Shown in pieces: positions 22,081-34,225 of a stretch of 51,712 bases of DNA. Every line of letters begins with the position of its first letter. Positions within the stretch are counted from its first letter, which is position 1. The DNA is from Thermomucor indicae-seudaticae (taxonomy: Eukaryota; Mucoromycota; Mucoromycetes; Mucorales; Lichtheimiaceae): positions 1 to 51,712 of the forward strand of contig JSYX01000218.1 of assembly GCA_000787465.1 (NCBI GenBank), read 5' to 3'. Position numbers and translations under genes: made by a program. The notes below the pieces were generated by a model, which was not told where the DNA came from, did no database searches, and worked only from the letters and a program-made list of their open reading frames with translations.

Positions 22081-24929
22081 TTACAAGAAGTTGGGTGCAT
22101 TGTACAGTCTACCAAGTGTTGCCAAATCGTTTTGGATATCCAACATCTCTTCGTCCGGTTCGATAGGAGAATCCATTTGAGAAACATCAAGGGGCGTTGC
22201 TGATGCTAATGATATATACTCTTGTTGTTGACTATTATCATCAATAAACGGACATAAAAGGTCTTGAGGATCAAAATGACCCGCGTTCCGCGGACAAGCC
22301 GACACATTTCGATGCCAATCTATCGCCACGCTCTCCAGATATTCAAGCGTGACGCGATTACCCCACAGATCAAGGACAGGCAGCTTATGGAAGGCCGGCA
22401 GATGCTGCTGCGGCAACTGGCTCACAATGGTATCACGCTGCATCAGTGGTACCAAGAACTCATCCAAAGCATTCTTTGTGCGTTCCTTCTTCACATGTGT
22501 ACCGAACTCCAAATGGTTTGTCGAAAAAGATTCAAACTTTTGAAAGTTCGGATAGAGCATCACATAGGACCGCAGATAGACAAGCTCGATAAAGTACTTT
22601 TTCCACGAACTTTTCCATCGCTCGGACCGGCTGCCGGGAACCGTGATGTTCAACAGCGGCTGATCTGGCTGCTGTCGCAGGTCGGCCATCCGAACCGTCA
22701 AATAGCTATGGAACTCAATCCAATGCTCAGGAAAGTACACGGCTCCCCAACTGCATGGCACAGACGTCAGGTACGGCACGTGTGGATCAAACTCGGGTCC
22801 GATGGCCGTAACAGGATCAAATGGACGTCGTCCTTCTGGGAAAAGTTCCAAATGCCGCGGCGAGTAAAGACTAATTCCATACAATTGCTGTTGCTTTTCC
22901 TTTCGATCCTCGCTGTATCGGTATCGTAGAATATTGTACTTGGCCCACACATAAAATAATGGTGAGACTTCAACGTCATCTTCCAAGAAAACCGCGTAAT
23001 TGTCTTTGCTACTCGGGTACCATGACTCGACAATCGCAGGCATCAATCCGCCCTTGATTATCCGGTGTCGCACCGTCTTGGAACCGTGAGTCCATTCGAA
23101 TCCATTCACGAGCATACGCGTGACACGATCCGCCGTTTGCTCCATATGAATCTTAAGATGAACAGTGTCGCCCAAATAACGCGCCCGACTTGTAGACTTG
23201 AGTAAGCGTGCAAGTGAATGCGGCCGTCGGTCAGTAATTACGACCAAATCCACATGAATATCATTCCAATCTAAAATCGCTTGTCAAGGCGGAACACGTA
23301 TCGCAAGAGGGTTTTACAATAACAAACTTACGCTTCAGGGCGTCCAAAGACAAGTCTGCTATCCATAGCGCATGAGAAACATCCTCAGCTGGTAATCCAA
23401 TCGCGGTCAGGCCTTGTATCTTGATGAGGGTATCCAGGACTTGAAACATCGGTTGCTGCTGCTGCTCTCGCACATGGAACACGACGGCAGGCTGCAAGGC
23501 TTGCAAGAGACGCATCACGCCTAAGTCAGCCAGGGATGCCGCCGTCGTCTGGATCGCATCCAAATCATGCACTCGGACTTGCTGACAGTTGATTTGAGCA
23601 AGTGCATTCGCCAGCGTCGTACCAGCCAACCCTCGCTGTTTCCCAGTGACTGCAACATGGACTACAACACGGTTGCTATTGAAACGACAGAACAAGGGAT
23701 GCAAGACAACAGCCTGGTCTGGTCCGTCCACGATAAACAACACAGAAGAAGAGCGTTGTTGTTGTTGTTGCTGTATCAAGGCGGTGGTGGTGGCAGGGCA
23801 ATCGGAATAATCGGGCAATGTCAGATGGTAGTCGGTATTAGGATGTGTAGGAAGAAGGATGGAGGGTATGTTGGCGTAATAGAGAAGGGCGTTACTGACA
23901 TAGTGGCCGATGGGTGCGGACAGCGCGTCGAGCGGCGGCTTGGTTAGGTGCGATAGCCATGATTTCCGAAAGAGCCACGCACCCTGTAGAGCATCGACGA
24001 CCAGGGCGCGGTCGTTCGGAACCTGGCGGTGGTGACATCCGTGCATGCCAAGAAGTGCGTCTTTATATTCATCTGTCTGCATCAAGTCGTACACGTATCG
24101 GAGATAATGGGGTCCAGGCAAAGCTCCAGTGTCGATGACCCATATCCAGTCGCCACCTCCCTCAATCATTCCTCGTATAGCCTGCAACCAACTCGATTGT
24201 CCGGCGCTGGCAGGTGGGTATTCGGATGGAGGCGGATCATGGACAAGCACACGAATACCCTGCTTATGCTTTTGGGCATGGTATCGCGCTGTATCATATA
24301 ATGCGGATGAACAAATCAGGGTTATTTCGTTGACCTTGAGTGATTGTGAAAGTACTGCATTAAGCTGATCTTTAATGAAGTTTGTATCCGTCACATGAAT
24401 GACTGCTGTGAGATTGGGTGTATTGTTGGGTGCTGGTGGTGAGCTGTTCAAGAGGGCTTCCAGCTCAGAATGGCTATGGCCGGAAACAGCATTGGCCTGA
24501 AGACGTCGGAGGTAGGGCGCGTCCTTGAGTCGACTATTCATTACTTTTTCCCGTCGCTTTAATGAGCTTCTTTTTTTATATACCTAACCAAATAAAGGAT
24601 AATTTACCAGCACTCCATGACAAAGACTGTGACCATTCTAGTGAACTTGCTCGTCTTGCAGACGTTATTGAATGCTTGTGCTCTGAGTTGATAATAGATA
24701 TCGATTGCGCTGTATATACAAGGGTGATGGATATCCAGAGGAGAAACACGATAGGCAAGCAAACCAGGAGCACTAAACGTATTAACCGGCGTCTCGGTAT
24801 AGGAAAGGCATGACGATATTCTGGTTCGTGCTGTTGTTTCGGGGATTCGAATAACGATGAGGATCGCGCGGAATCACTCATCATAGAACCGGAATGTCGG
24901 GCAATTGTGCGTGTGCGCTTCACGGCCAC
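22081..24929 (-). CDS. type II membrane glycosyltransferase, GT2-like, plant/fungal family
   Basis: Three exons: 24608-24929, 23332-24543, 22081-23270; 907 residues. A cytosolic basic N-terminus is followed by one membrane anchor (RLVLLVCLPIVFLLWISITL, about residues 49-68), the layout of Golgi glycosyltransferases. The middle part has a GT-A-like segment (DWIWVIDTGALPGPHYL) and a poly-Gln insert. The C-terminal half begins DLVVITDRRPHSLARLLKS and carries the acidic metal-binding-like FLEDDVEVSPLFYVWAKYN and YGISLYSPRHLELFP. This arrangement resembles poorly characterised glycosyltransferase-2-like proteins of plants and fungi. Donor and acceptor sugars are unknown. Two GT-like halves in one chain suggest either a bifunctional enzyme or a regulatory half. 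Confidence 0.8.
23755..23775 (-). repeat. CAA tract coding poly-Gln in the glycosyltransferase
   Basis: GTTGTTGTTGTTGTTGCTG-like tract on the + strand; in frame on the minus strand it gives six Gln. It lies in a predicted surface linker. Confidence 0.75.
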
Positions 24930-26033
24930 AGTATAGCACAGGAGAAAGAAAGAGAGGGAAGGAAAAGAAAGGGATCGGCGGTCATGAAAGAAGGAGGAAA
25001 GGAATAGTAATATTGCATGTACGACGTCAGATTATAAGCAGAAAATATAGAAGCTTGCGTGGCCTTTTCGCCCAACTTTTCCACGCAAACAGGCAATTAT
25101 ACGCTCCTCGGGTTTGAACTACTAAAGCATGCAATCTGCTCCTCTCTGTTTTATTGTAACCGGCATTTTCGATTCCTTTTTGGAACGCGGACAGGAACGA
25201 TTTCTAGAGAAAAAGGTACAAGGAACTAAGGCTGTGTAACGAAGGTAAAATCTTGGATCCACTCTGTAGGTCAATCAAGATCCCTTTGAGATTACGTAAA
25301 TTGCAGTGACGCATCGGTCAGCACGTCACCGTCACCATTTACAGTAGAGTTAGGACAAGGCATCCTCACCAAAAAGCGATATTTTTCAAATCGATCCACT
25401 TAGAGGGTAATAATTGCTAACGTTGTTACGTAATCGCGCACATTACGCTTTAGCGTGTCAAGCTCAGCGATTAGAACACTAGGTCTCGTTTCCCGTATGC
25501 AATACAGACAGACAGACAGCAGCGGCTAAAGAGCAAGAACCGACAGGCTAAACAGCCCGCGCTTTCCTTTAAGCATTAGCTTCTCGATAGGGCAAGCTTC
25601 TAGTGGATCTCTTTACTGTATTCGAGTCATGATATCGCATACAAACGTAGATATAACCGGCATTTTTGTTCGTCGGCTGTTGTGAATTACGTCGTTCGTA
25701 CCTTTCAGAGCAACCATGCCGGAACCACTCCGGTCAACCCGGCTTCTGTTATTGACACCAAAGCAAACTACCGAGCCGGACCTTGACGCGGACAAGAAAA
25801 TGAAATAGCGGGACCGCTAATCTTGCTTTGCGATGACAAGATTCAAGCAAGTTTGTCATTGATCCATGGCAGATGTTTACGTGAGATTCCGTTGCGTAAG
25901 ACCGTCCAAGTATAGCAACAAGCGTCCAAGAAAACCCCTCTTTCTACCACACTTCTCGCTCATTACCACAAAAAGTGGAGTCGGGTTAAAGACACTTTAT
26001 GGAAAAGTACAACGGTAAAAAAAGCAGGTATTT
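24930..26033. other. 1.1 kb intergenic, nothing recognised
   Basis: Promoter of the glycosyltransferase gene at the left (a purine-rich tract at 24940-24990) and the 3' side of the SCP2 gene at the right. Small inverted repeats occur, for example around 25822-25846 (AATCTTG...CAAGATT). No gene or RNA is evident. Confidence 0.45.
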
Positions 26034-26547
26034 TTAAAGCTTGGCGGCAGCGGGCTTGATAGACTTGAAGACATTGTCGAGTTTCATGGCCAGCATGATT
26101 TGACCCTTGATCTTGAGCTTGCCACTCATGTATGCCTTTTGGCCTGTAATATACACAAGTTATTTTCCTCCTCCTTACACCTCTCTTTCCATATTGCTTA
26201 CCGTTGAGTTTACCAGTCGCCAGGGCAACAAAGTCTTCATCCTTGAGCGAAAGAATGGCATCGGCCTTGACGTTACCCTTGCCACGCACCACCTTGCCCT
26301 CCTTCTTGACATCAACCGTAAAGGTTTCTTCCTTGCCTTCACTGTTCTTGATCACGAACTGAAACACACCATTGACCTTTTTGTTCCCTCCTGTTGGTGA
26401 AAGGCCTTGTCTTTTCTCAGATAAAAGATACAAGATTACCTGCTTGATAAGCTTGGCCTTTTCCTCGGCACTGTAGCCTTCAAAAGCCTTGTTGAGTTCA
26501 GCAATCAACTCAGAGCTCTTGAAACCAGGAACAACGATATCAGACAT
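26034..26547 (-). CDS. stand-alone SCP2 sterol-carrier protein with PTS1
   Basis: Small lipid-binding protein, probably carrying fatty acyl-CoA or sterols in peroxisomes. Three exons: 26440-26547, 26202-26376, 26034-26143; 130 residues. The SCP2 fold is visible as VNGVFQFVIKNSEGKEETFT, VKADAILSLKDEDFVALATG and LNGQKAYMSGKLKIKG, ending KSIKPAAAKL. The final tripeptide AKL is a peroxisomal import signal (PTS1), as in mammalian SCP2. The thiolase or dehydrogenase domain fused to SCP2 in some eukaryotes is absent. The first intron uses an acceptor just before GTCAATGG; the earlier AG choices break the frame. Confidence 0.93.
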
Positions 26548-27011
26548 AATGTGTACAGGAAGAAGAGTAACAGAAGAAAGGTAAAAGAAGAAGGAAGAAG
26601 ACCCCGCACGCGTTCTGCTTTAAGATGAGTAAAAGAATTCAAGGTCAGCAAAAATCACATGTCAAACTTTACACGCTTTCACGCGTGAATCCCCAAAGAA
26701 TCCGCACACTTTGACAATCAAGTATCCGTCCTGCGACATATGTTAGTATAGCAGGCGCTGGCATAGCCGAGAACATTTTGGTCGCGTAGTTTGTAAGACC
26801 ACTGTATTCGCTTATGTATGCTAGTTCGCGTATATTCTGCACATAAGCTCACGTAATGCATTTTAGGACAGAAAAGGCAAACGTCACGAATTCCAAGTAG
26901 TACATGTGAATCTCTTGGTATTTACTAAATGATATATATTTACAAATCTAAACATGATGGAAAAAAGAAAGAAACAAAACAATTTCCTACTAGATCTTTT
27001 GGGGGTTCTCT
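26548..27011. other. intergenic, SCP2 promoter and MET2 3' side
   Basis: 464 bases; no coding frame, repeat family or RNA recognised. Confidence 0.5.
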
Positions 27012-28607
27012 TTACCACTCCGTGATATCTTTTTCTGCTTCACCAAACAAACTAGTCTTGGTTGCTTTCAGTTCTTCTTGACGTTCCACTTCTTCTTCGC
27101 TAACCAAGCTAGTTTCATAAATCTCTGGCAATACTTTCTTGATGAAGGCCAAAATATGTCGGTTGATTTGATCAAATTCAAGCAGGAACCCATCATGACC
27201 ATCGGGCGATTGAATCACGACCATTTCTGCGTTGGGTATGCCATTTGCTAATTCATATTGTTCGGAAATGGTAAACAAGCCATCCGACTCGATACCTTTT
27301 CGCACATTATTATTTTTTTTCAGTCATATCATCCATTTGAATATCCGTTTCCATACGCTTTCTCATTCTTACCAATAACGACTGCTGGCTGCTCGATCGA
27401 CCGCAAAACTTCCTCATAGTCTCCTCGTCCTCGAGCCAAATCATGTGAATCCATCTTGCGGGTCAACGCAATGTAGCAATTGGCATCGAAGCGGTTAACG
27501 AACTTTTCACCCTGGTATCGAAGATAAGACTGAGCGGAAAAGACAAAGGGTGTTGGCATAGGTGGATCATTGATCGTCGTGTGTTCGCCATTACTCTCAA
27601 GTGACGGCCGACGGCTCGATCCACTGCATTTATGTCCATCGTTGTGAATAAGCAGATTGGCTTCTCGGGGCGACGACGGTCGTTTGGGTGGCGCAATACG
27701 TCTGGCATCGGCTGATTTGCGTCCGAACCGAGACTCGAACGAGTTACGTGATCGATAGGTCAACAAAGCCGACATGCGAGCGGCTGCGAGACCCACATTA
27801 GGAGGCTGTTCGTCGGTGTAGTAACCGTCCTCTGCATACCAGGAGTAAGACTTTTATGTTGATCAATCAGGATCAGACAACGATAAATCGACTTACGATA
27901 GTTTGGATCACTGTAAATAGACTGGCGTTGCGCTTCGCCCCAACTGATACCCCACGCAGAATGTCTTCCAGATGTGGCAATCGGCACGATGGCGCGGACA
28001 TAGTCCTTGCCCAGCAAGGCCCACTCCAACACCTGCATACCGCCCATAGATCCACCGATACAGATGGCGACTTGCTTGACGCCCAATTGATCAAGTACCA
28101 TGCGGTGTAACTGTATATCGTCACGTACGCTCACCAGGGGAAATTCCGGCCCATATCGATCGCCTGTTTCTGGATTGATCGTCAACGGTGACGCAGAGCC
28201 ATAAGGCGACCCAAGCACGTTGCAGCATACGATAAAGAACTTGGTCGGATCAAATGCCCTCCGAGGTCCCATCAGTGGTCCCCACCTTTTTTCGTTTGGT
28301 TCCCGAAAGTCAGTCAATTAGTTACGTGTGTGTCCACGTAATACTACGCAAGCCTTCTTTTTTTTCTTTACCAGTCCTCGACATCCGCACTTCCCGTCAA
28401 TGCATGACAGATAACCATACAGTTGTCACCACGTTCATTCAGTTTGCCAAATGATTTCCAGGCTACTGGTATATCCGTCAATCGAACCCCTGATTCCAAA
28501 GTAAATTCTGGAATGATCGTAATATTCTGATCCGGAATCAACTTGACAAGACGATTCTTGGCCAGAGCCGGCGGCAACGACTCGGCCGTTGCGTATGTCT
28601 TGAACAT
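27012..28607 (-). CDS. MET2: homoserine O-acetyltransferase
   Basis: Acetylates homoserine with acetyl-CoA, committing it to methionine and, through O-acetylhomoserine sulfhydrylation, to sulfur assimilation. Four exons: 28372-28607, 27897-28285, 27373-27831, 27012-27295; 455 residues. Alpha/beta-hydrolase marks: ICHALTGSADVEDWWGPL, the nucleophile elbow CIGGSMGGMQVLEWA, the oxyanion and substrate region NVLGSPYGSASPL, and the catalytic His in SPDGHDGFLLEFD. A low-complexity basic insert (about KSADARRIAPPKRPSS to RRPSLESNGE) sits in the lid region, as in other fungal Met2 proteins. The start is the ATG before FKTYATAES; the frame is open upstream but unlike protein. Divergent from SER33. Confidence 0.95.
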
Positions 28608-28842
28608 TTGGCAACTAAAATCGGTCGACAGGAGTTTAGGCCCAAACCAATAACATTGAAAAACGGTGAGGCAATCTGTTGTCTTTGTCTGGCGGAGTTG
28701 AATGACCAAAAGTGATGCCGAAAAAAGTGACTGTGACTGATAAACTGATCTGGCGGATGATGAGATGGATTTAAAGGAGGACGGCTCGGCGCTGTGGTCT
28801 CCTTTGCATCTTTTCTGTACTTCTTTATCCCCTTTTAGCGCT
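28608..28842. promoter_or_regulatory. divergent promoter MET2 / SER33
   Basis: 235 bases between the start codons. It contains a CCAAT element (AACCAATAAC near 28647) and two adjacent TGACT/TGACTG half-sites around 28720-28738 (AGTGACTGTGACTGATA), which resemble but do not match the full Gcn4 palindrome TGACTCA. Both genes are amino-acid biosynthetic, so shared starvation control is plausible but unproven. Confidence 0.45.
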
Positions 28843-30389
28843 ATGGCAAACGATAACTCTGGACTTAAACCCGATTCCAACAGCAACACTACGGGTGTGC
28901 GTCGATCGTCCTTTAGTCAAGTCAAGAACAGGGTCCTCCGACCTTTTAATACGGCTGAAGTCAAGGTCCTTCTACTGGAAAATGTCAATGAAACGGCTGT
29001 CCAGGCTTTCAAGAAGCAGGGTTACCAGGTAAATAAATAAAAATCGGAGGAATAAATGATTTATCAGTCGTGAATAACAAAGGAATGTTCTATAAGGTGG
29101 AAACCTACAGCAAAGCTTTGGTGGGTGATGAATTGATTGAAAAGATCCGTGATGTCCATGTTATCGGTATCCGATCCAAGACCAAATTGACCAAGCAAGT
29201 GTTGGATGCTGCCAATAATCTCCTGGCTATTGGTTGCTTTTGCATTGGTACAAATCAAGTCGATCTGCAGGCAGCTGCCAAGAAGGGTGTAAGTTATCAC
29301 TAAGCATGGGGGTGTTGTGTCAATAGGTATAGAACTGTTGACCGAATTCCTCATTTCTTGGTTCAGATTTGTGTGTTCAATTCGCCCTTTAGCAACTCGC
29401 GCTCTGTGGCAGAATTGGTGATTGCCGAGATCATCTCGTTGGCACGCCAATTGGGTGAGCGCAACATCGAGATGCACCAAGGTATCTGGAACAAGGTTTC
29501 CAAGAACTGCTATGAAATCCGAGGCAAAGTGCTGGGTATTGTGGGTTACGGACACATTGGCTCGCAGTTGTCTGTACTGGCCGAAGCCATGGGTATGACA
29601 GTCTATTTCTACGACGTGCTGCAGATCATGCCGCTTGGTACCGCTAAGCAAGTCGACACACTCGAGAAACTCTTGTCGATTTCCGACTTTGTCACGCTGC
29701 ACGTTCCAGAACTCGAAGAAACCAAGAACATGATGGGTGAGCGCGAAATTATGGGCTACATGAAGAAGGGATCCTACCTGTTGAATAATGCGCGCGGCAG
29801 TGTGGTTCATCTCCCTGCTCTTGCCAAGGCCCTCCAGTCGGGACACCTGGCCGGTGCTGCCATTGATGTGTATCCCAAGGAACCCGCAGGCAATGGCCCT
29901 CACTTTACAGAGTACCCTGAGCTCTTGAAATGCCCCAACCTTATTCTGACTCCGCACATTGGTGGCTCCACGGAAGAGGCTCAACGCATGATTGGTATTG
30001 AGGTCAGCTCGGCCCTGATCAAGTATATCAATGAGGGTGGTTCCGTTGGTGCTGTCAATTTCCCCGAGATCGACTTGCGTGCTATCCGTGAAGATGACAA
30101 GAACATCGTTCGTGTCCTGTACATTCACCAGAACATTCCCGGTGTATTGAAGGTGAGTCTTCACGTCTTTTAACAGACGAGAACGTAGTATTAACAGCAT
30201 GGTGTATATTTTTAGGAAATCAACGAAATCTTTTCGGATCACAATGTCGAAAAGCAGTATTCCGATTCCAAAGGTGACATTGCTTATGTGATGGCTGATA
30301 TTGCGGACGTGTCTGAAGAACATTTGCACAAACTCTACAATGCTATCACTGCCACGCGTGCAAACATTAGAACTCGCATGCTGTACTAA
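28843..30389 (+). CDS. SER33: D-3-phosphoglycerate dehydrogenase
   Basis: First step of serine synthesis from glycolytic 3-phosphoglycerate, NAD-dependent. Four exons: 28843-29028, 29097-29288, 29367-30152, 30216-30389; 445 residues. Marks: VKVLLLENVNETAVQAF at the substrate-domain start, IGIRSKTKLTK, the Rossmann loop GIVGYGHIGSQLSVLAEAMG, NNARGSVV, the catalytic-His region LTPHIGGSTEEAQ, and a C-terminal ACT domain from RVLYIHQNIPGVLKEINEIF to the end. The ACT domain is where serine inhibits many homologues. The N-terminus (about 35 residues, Ser/Asn-rich) is variable in fungi. The start is the ATG before ANDNSG; an in-frame ATG at 28765 is less likely. Confidence 0.96.
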
Positions 30390-30761
30390 GTCTTTTGCTC
30401 TCACACAACCACTCTCCTCCCAAGTTTTCATTATTTTCCTCGCTTTCCCGCAAACATTCATCTGTGTCTAGAAGAAAAAAGAACGAAAAGCTCTGCATTT
30501 GTACATTTTGCATATCCTTTCAACAAGTGAAAAATAAAACCTATAAATTAATCGTTGGAAAGAAAGTAAAACAGCTTTTTTTCATTTGCAAACAGGAATA
30601 TGTACAAAGGAGGGGTTTTCTTTCTTTCTTCCTTCTAGGTTCTTTCTCTGGGAAATACGCATTTAGAAGGAGAGTGTGTATATAGGGAGAATAGTATGAA
30701 GGAAACAAAAGTATACTAGTTACTTAGTTATCTAGAATATAAATGCGAATAATAAAAAAAT
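30390..30761. other. convergent 3' intergenic region
   Basis: 372 bases between the stop codons of SER33 (+) and the PUF gene (-). It is rich in A/T and pyrimidine tracts, and must hold both poly(A) signals. No gene seen. Confidence 0.5.
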
Positions 30762-33700
30762 TTACAACTCTTCATGCGGTTGTGATGAAGGTGAAGACGG
30801 CTTTTGCTGTTGTAACAATGACTTTAACAATTGATCAAACTGTCCCAAATCCAACGTATTTGTTGGTTGTTGAGGCTGCGATTGCGAATTGCTGTTATGG
30901 GCGCTGGACGTAGTAGCAGCTGCCGCAGTCATGGCTGCTGCATACATGTTTGCCATCATTGCAACCGTCTGTGGATTCTGCATCCATGCAGCAGTATTGT
31001 TGTTATCCATGATGTCGCTCGTCAGACTGCTGTTCCCAGGGACAACTGGCGATCCGTCGTTAGACATATTAGCATCCGCGGCGGCAGAGTCCAATTCGTC
31101 CATCAGCTTCCGATAGCTTTGTGTGTGCTGCTGCACTTTTAGACGGTTGGTCAGCGCATCCCTCACTTGTCGGACGATTTGCGCTCGCTGCTGAAGACCC
31201 GGGATTTGCAGGACCTTTTGTACAAAGTTGACTCCATGTACTTGGTCTTTTAGAATCTCATCCAGGACACTATTGTCGTTGAAAATGCCGTTGATCAACA
31301 TGTTGCGTGCGTCAGGCTCTTGCTGTTGCATAATAACTTTGAGCACTGTCATGCTTCCGAGCTTGTGAGTACATAACCTGGACAAGTACGGAAGCAGCCG
31401 TGGACACAGAACTTTGAATCTTCCCTCAATGTCAGCCGTGTCAAGGTACCAAATAAGTAGCAATGTGCCGTTGGCGTTTGTCGTAAGCAATACTGCATTT
31501 TGGACGATCGCCGCCGCCACATACACCTAACCACGGTAACCATTAACCTCAAGAATTGTTTTCGAAGCGTTCAGGTTCTCTTACCTGTTGCTCTTTGGTA
31601 AGCTTTGGGTTTTCTAGGATGGCTCTTACAGCCCGTGCTCCGAACCGCCCTTGTCCAATTTCCCAGCATTTGTCGACAATAGCATCAAAGATGAACTGGT
31701 TCTCTTTTTCACCCATGTTCAGACAGCACTGCACCACGTAGTTGCCAAACTGATCCAAGAGCAGTAATGGAACGTAGGATTTGATGTTGTCCCGGATCAA
31801 TTGCACCTAACCCGAAAGAGAAAAAGCCGTTTTATATATTGCAGAGGAGAATGAACATGAGTTTGCACAAAGCATACCTGTGATGGTCTCGTAGAATGAT
31901 CAATGATTTTCTGTGCAGCCCAGGTACCGTTCTTATGCACGCCGATTGCAGCCAGATGAGGTGCAATCTTCTTTAAAAGCTTTTGCTTCGTTTCATCGCC
32001 ACAGTTTTCGAATATCCTTTGAACGACTGTGTTGCCAATGTAATCTACAAAAATCCCATGTCACTATTATTCGCTGCAGACGATGTTCATAGTGACTAAC
32101 ACATACCGCTGCATAACTCCACGATTTCATCCTCACATTCAACAGCAATCCTTTCAATCTCCTCAACAGGTAACTGACCCATGTCCAGCTGTTTTCGCAT
32201 TTCACGCAGACGTAAGGGCTCCAGTTTCCGGTCAGAACCAAAATCAGGTACGGATGGTATCACTGTACAATACTGAGCTGGCGTGCGCTCTAATGTGGGA
32301 ATATCCGAGTTAGCCCTTTAGTCCATACTACGGAAACAGATGTAAACTTTACTTTGAGTGTCTTCCTCCGTCTCCACACCGAGTTGCTTCATTATGAACC
32401 GTCTTTCTGCAACAATAGCAGTATATAGATCAAGCTGTTGCGGTTGCTGCTGCTGGTTCCCATTGCCTCCAGACGCATTCATCAGAATACTAGACATCAT
32501 CATAGCAGTAGCCCATTGAGTCGCTTGATAAGTATCCGGTGTCGTCATCTGAGAATGTGAGCCACTGCCGGATTCGTCGTGCTGCTGCTCCTCATTTGAC
32601 GGCACTTTGGCAAAACCTATACGGACAGCCCCTGTGCCAGCTCCCAGAATTTCCTTGTTTTGCAACGCCTTGCGCGCTCGTACAGCGTCTTCCTGGTGTT
32701 CAAAGTTTACAAAACCACAGTTCTTGTGTGACAAAACACGGACCGACTCAATGGGTCCAAAAGGTTGAAAGATGGTTCGCAGAATGGCTGGATTCATATT
32801 GGCAGGAATATTACCCACCCCTATAACATATAAACACTTAGCTCATGAAGCTGTTCTTTATCTTTGAAGTCACACCCACTTACATAATGCACGCGTTGGA
32901 CCTTGAGCGTTCGGTCCAGCTTCGTTTGTCAACGCCATAGCCACATTCACATCTGCCTTTCCAAAACCGACGCGCACCGGTGTTCCAGCCAACATGCTAC
33001 CCAGTCGTGTTTCAAAGTCATTTTTGGCCTTGACTGCCGATTCGACATTGGAGAAATTTACAAACGCACACTCCTTGTCCGAAAGTATTCTCGCACTTTC
33101 TACATGACCGTATTGGGAGAATATCTCGATCAATTCGGGTACACTGACCGAAGGATTGATGTTGCCAAGCCATAACGCACGCGACGGTACTTGAGCTGGG
33201 GCAGCAGGAGGCGACTCTACCGCAGCAGATGAAGACGTTGACGTGGATGGCACGGGTTTTTGGACCAGTGTAGCCGACGACGGGAATCCATGTGCCATAT
33301 AGTAGTCCTATACGTATACGACAGACAAGATTAGAACCATGTTGGGAAAAAATAATTTCCTCCTCCGACATACCTTGGCTGCGTGCATTTCCGGCGGTAG
33401 ATGGCCGATCTGAGATCCCACACCACCAAATGCCCGATGTGTAGCAGTAAACATATCCCTGTCTAGTTCTAGAAGGTTCCCACTGCTTCGCGAACCTCTA
33501 AGCATTCTCTGGTGATGATGATGAGCGTCGCTCGTTGGTAACCCCGAAAGACCACTGGATTGTTGCTGCAGCAAGTTGGACATGGACAGGGGTTGACTAA
33601 GCCGAGGTAAAGTCGGCGCAGCGCCAAACTCATATCGTGCGTATGAGGACATACCGGGTGGAGGAGGAGGTGGTGGTGGCGCTAGTGGCGAAGACTCCAC

Positions 33701-34225
33701 ATCCCCTACACCGAAACTAACGGCACGGGGTCGCTGCAGGACGCTACTACGAGTCTGCGGGGAAAATGGTGTGAACGAGCTGACATCCAAGTGTCCTCCT
33801 CCTCCTAATGCCAGATGGTCCATCAATGCAGGAGGCCGACCCGCTACAGTATAAGCGCGACCGCGTGTCAAACCCTCCGTTGCAGTATCCGGCTGAAGAA
33901 GAGCATTATAAGATGCAGAAGTAGGCGCAGGCGTACCTGCACGGCTTCCAGTTTTTGAGGATGACGGCAGGGGTTGCTGCTGCTGTTGCTGTTGGGTATT
34001 ATCATTCTCGTCGTCAAGACCGAGCGACGCAAGTGTACTGGCTACCGTGCTGGATGCATTGTCTTCTATGGACGCGCCGGAATCGAAGGCTCCACCAAAC
34101 AATGACAATTCCGTTGCCTCTGAGGGCAGAGTTACGGATCCGGAACGATGCCGCGCCGAATGAGCCGGTACGGCAAGAGTAGAATAGATGTCGTTTTGCG
34201 CGTACGGAAAGGATCGCGTCGGCAT
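30762..34225 (-). CDS. PUF-family RNA-binding protein with two RRMs (Jsn1/Puf1-like)
   Basis: Seven exons: 33374-34225, 32884-33307, 32353-32820, 32107-32289, 31878-32044, 31585-31806, 30762-31526; 1,026 residues. A low-complexity N-terminus (poly-Gln, poly-Pro, His run) precedes two tandem RRMs, RALWLGNINPSVSVPELIEI with CAFVNFSNVESA and ALWVGNIPANMNPAIL with CGFVNFEHQEDA. PUF repeats follow: DYIGNTVVQRIFENCGDE, HKNGTWAAQKIIDHS, DQFGNYVVQCCLNMGEKEN, RFGARAVRAILEN, HKLGSMTVLKVI and DQVHGVNFVQKVLQ. The C-terminus is Gln/Ser/Asn-rich. Jsn1-type proteins bind mRNAs, often of membrane or mitochondrial proteins, and control their stability. Repeat divergence implies RNA specificity different from Puf3. 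No obvious defect. Confidence 0.88.

Noticed and set aside
22264..22929. 221-codon + strand open frame
   Set aside because: Antisense shadow of the glycosyltransferase third exon.
29064..30461. 465-codon open frame on the minus strand
   Set aside because: It lies antisense to the SER33 gene. Its translation is rich in His, Gln and Val as expected from the reverse of a codon-biased gene, and it spans the SER33 introns. It has no recognisable domain.
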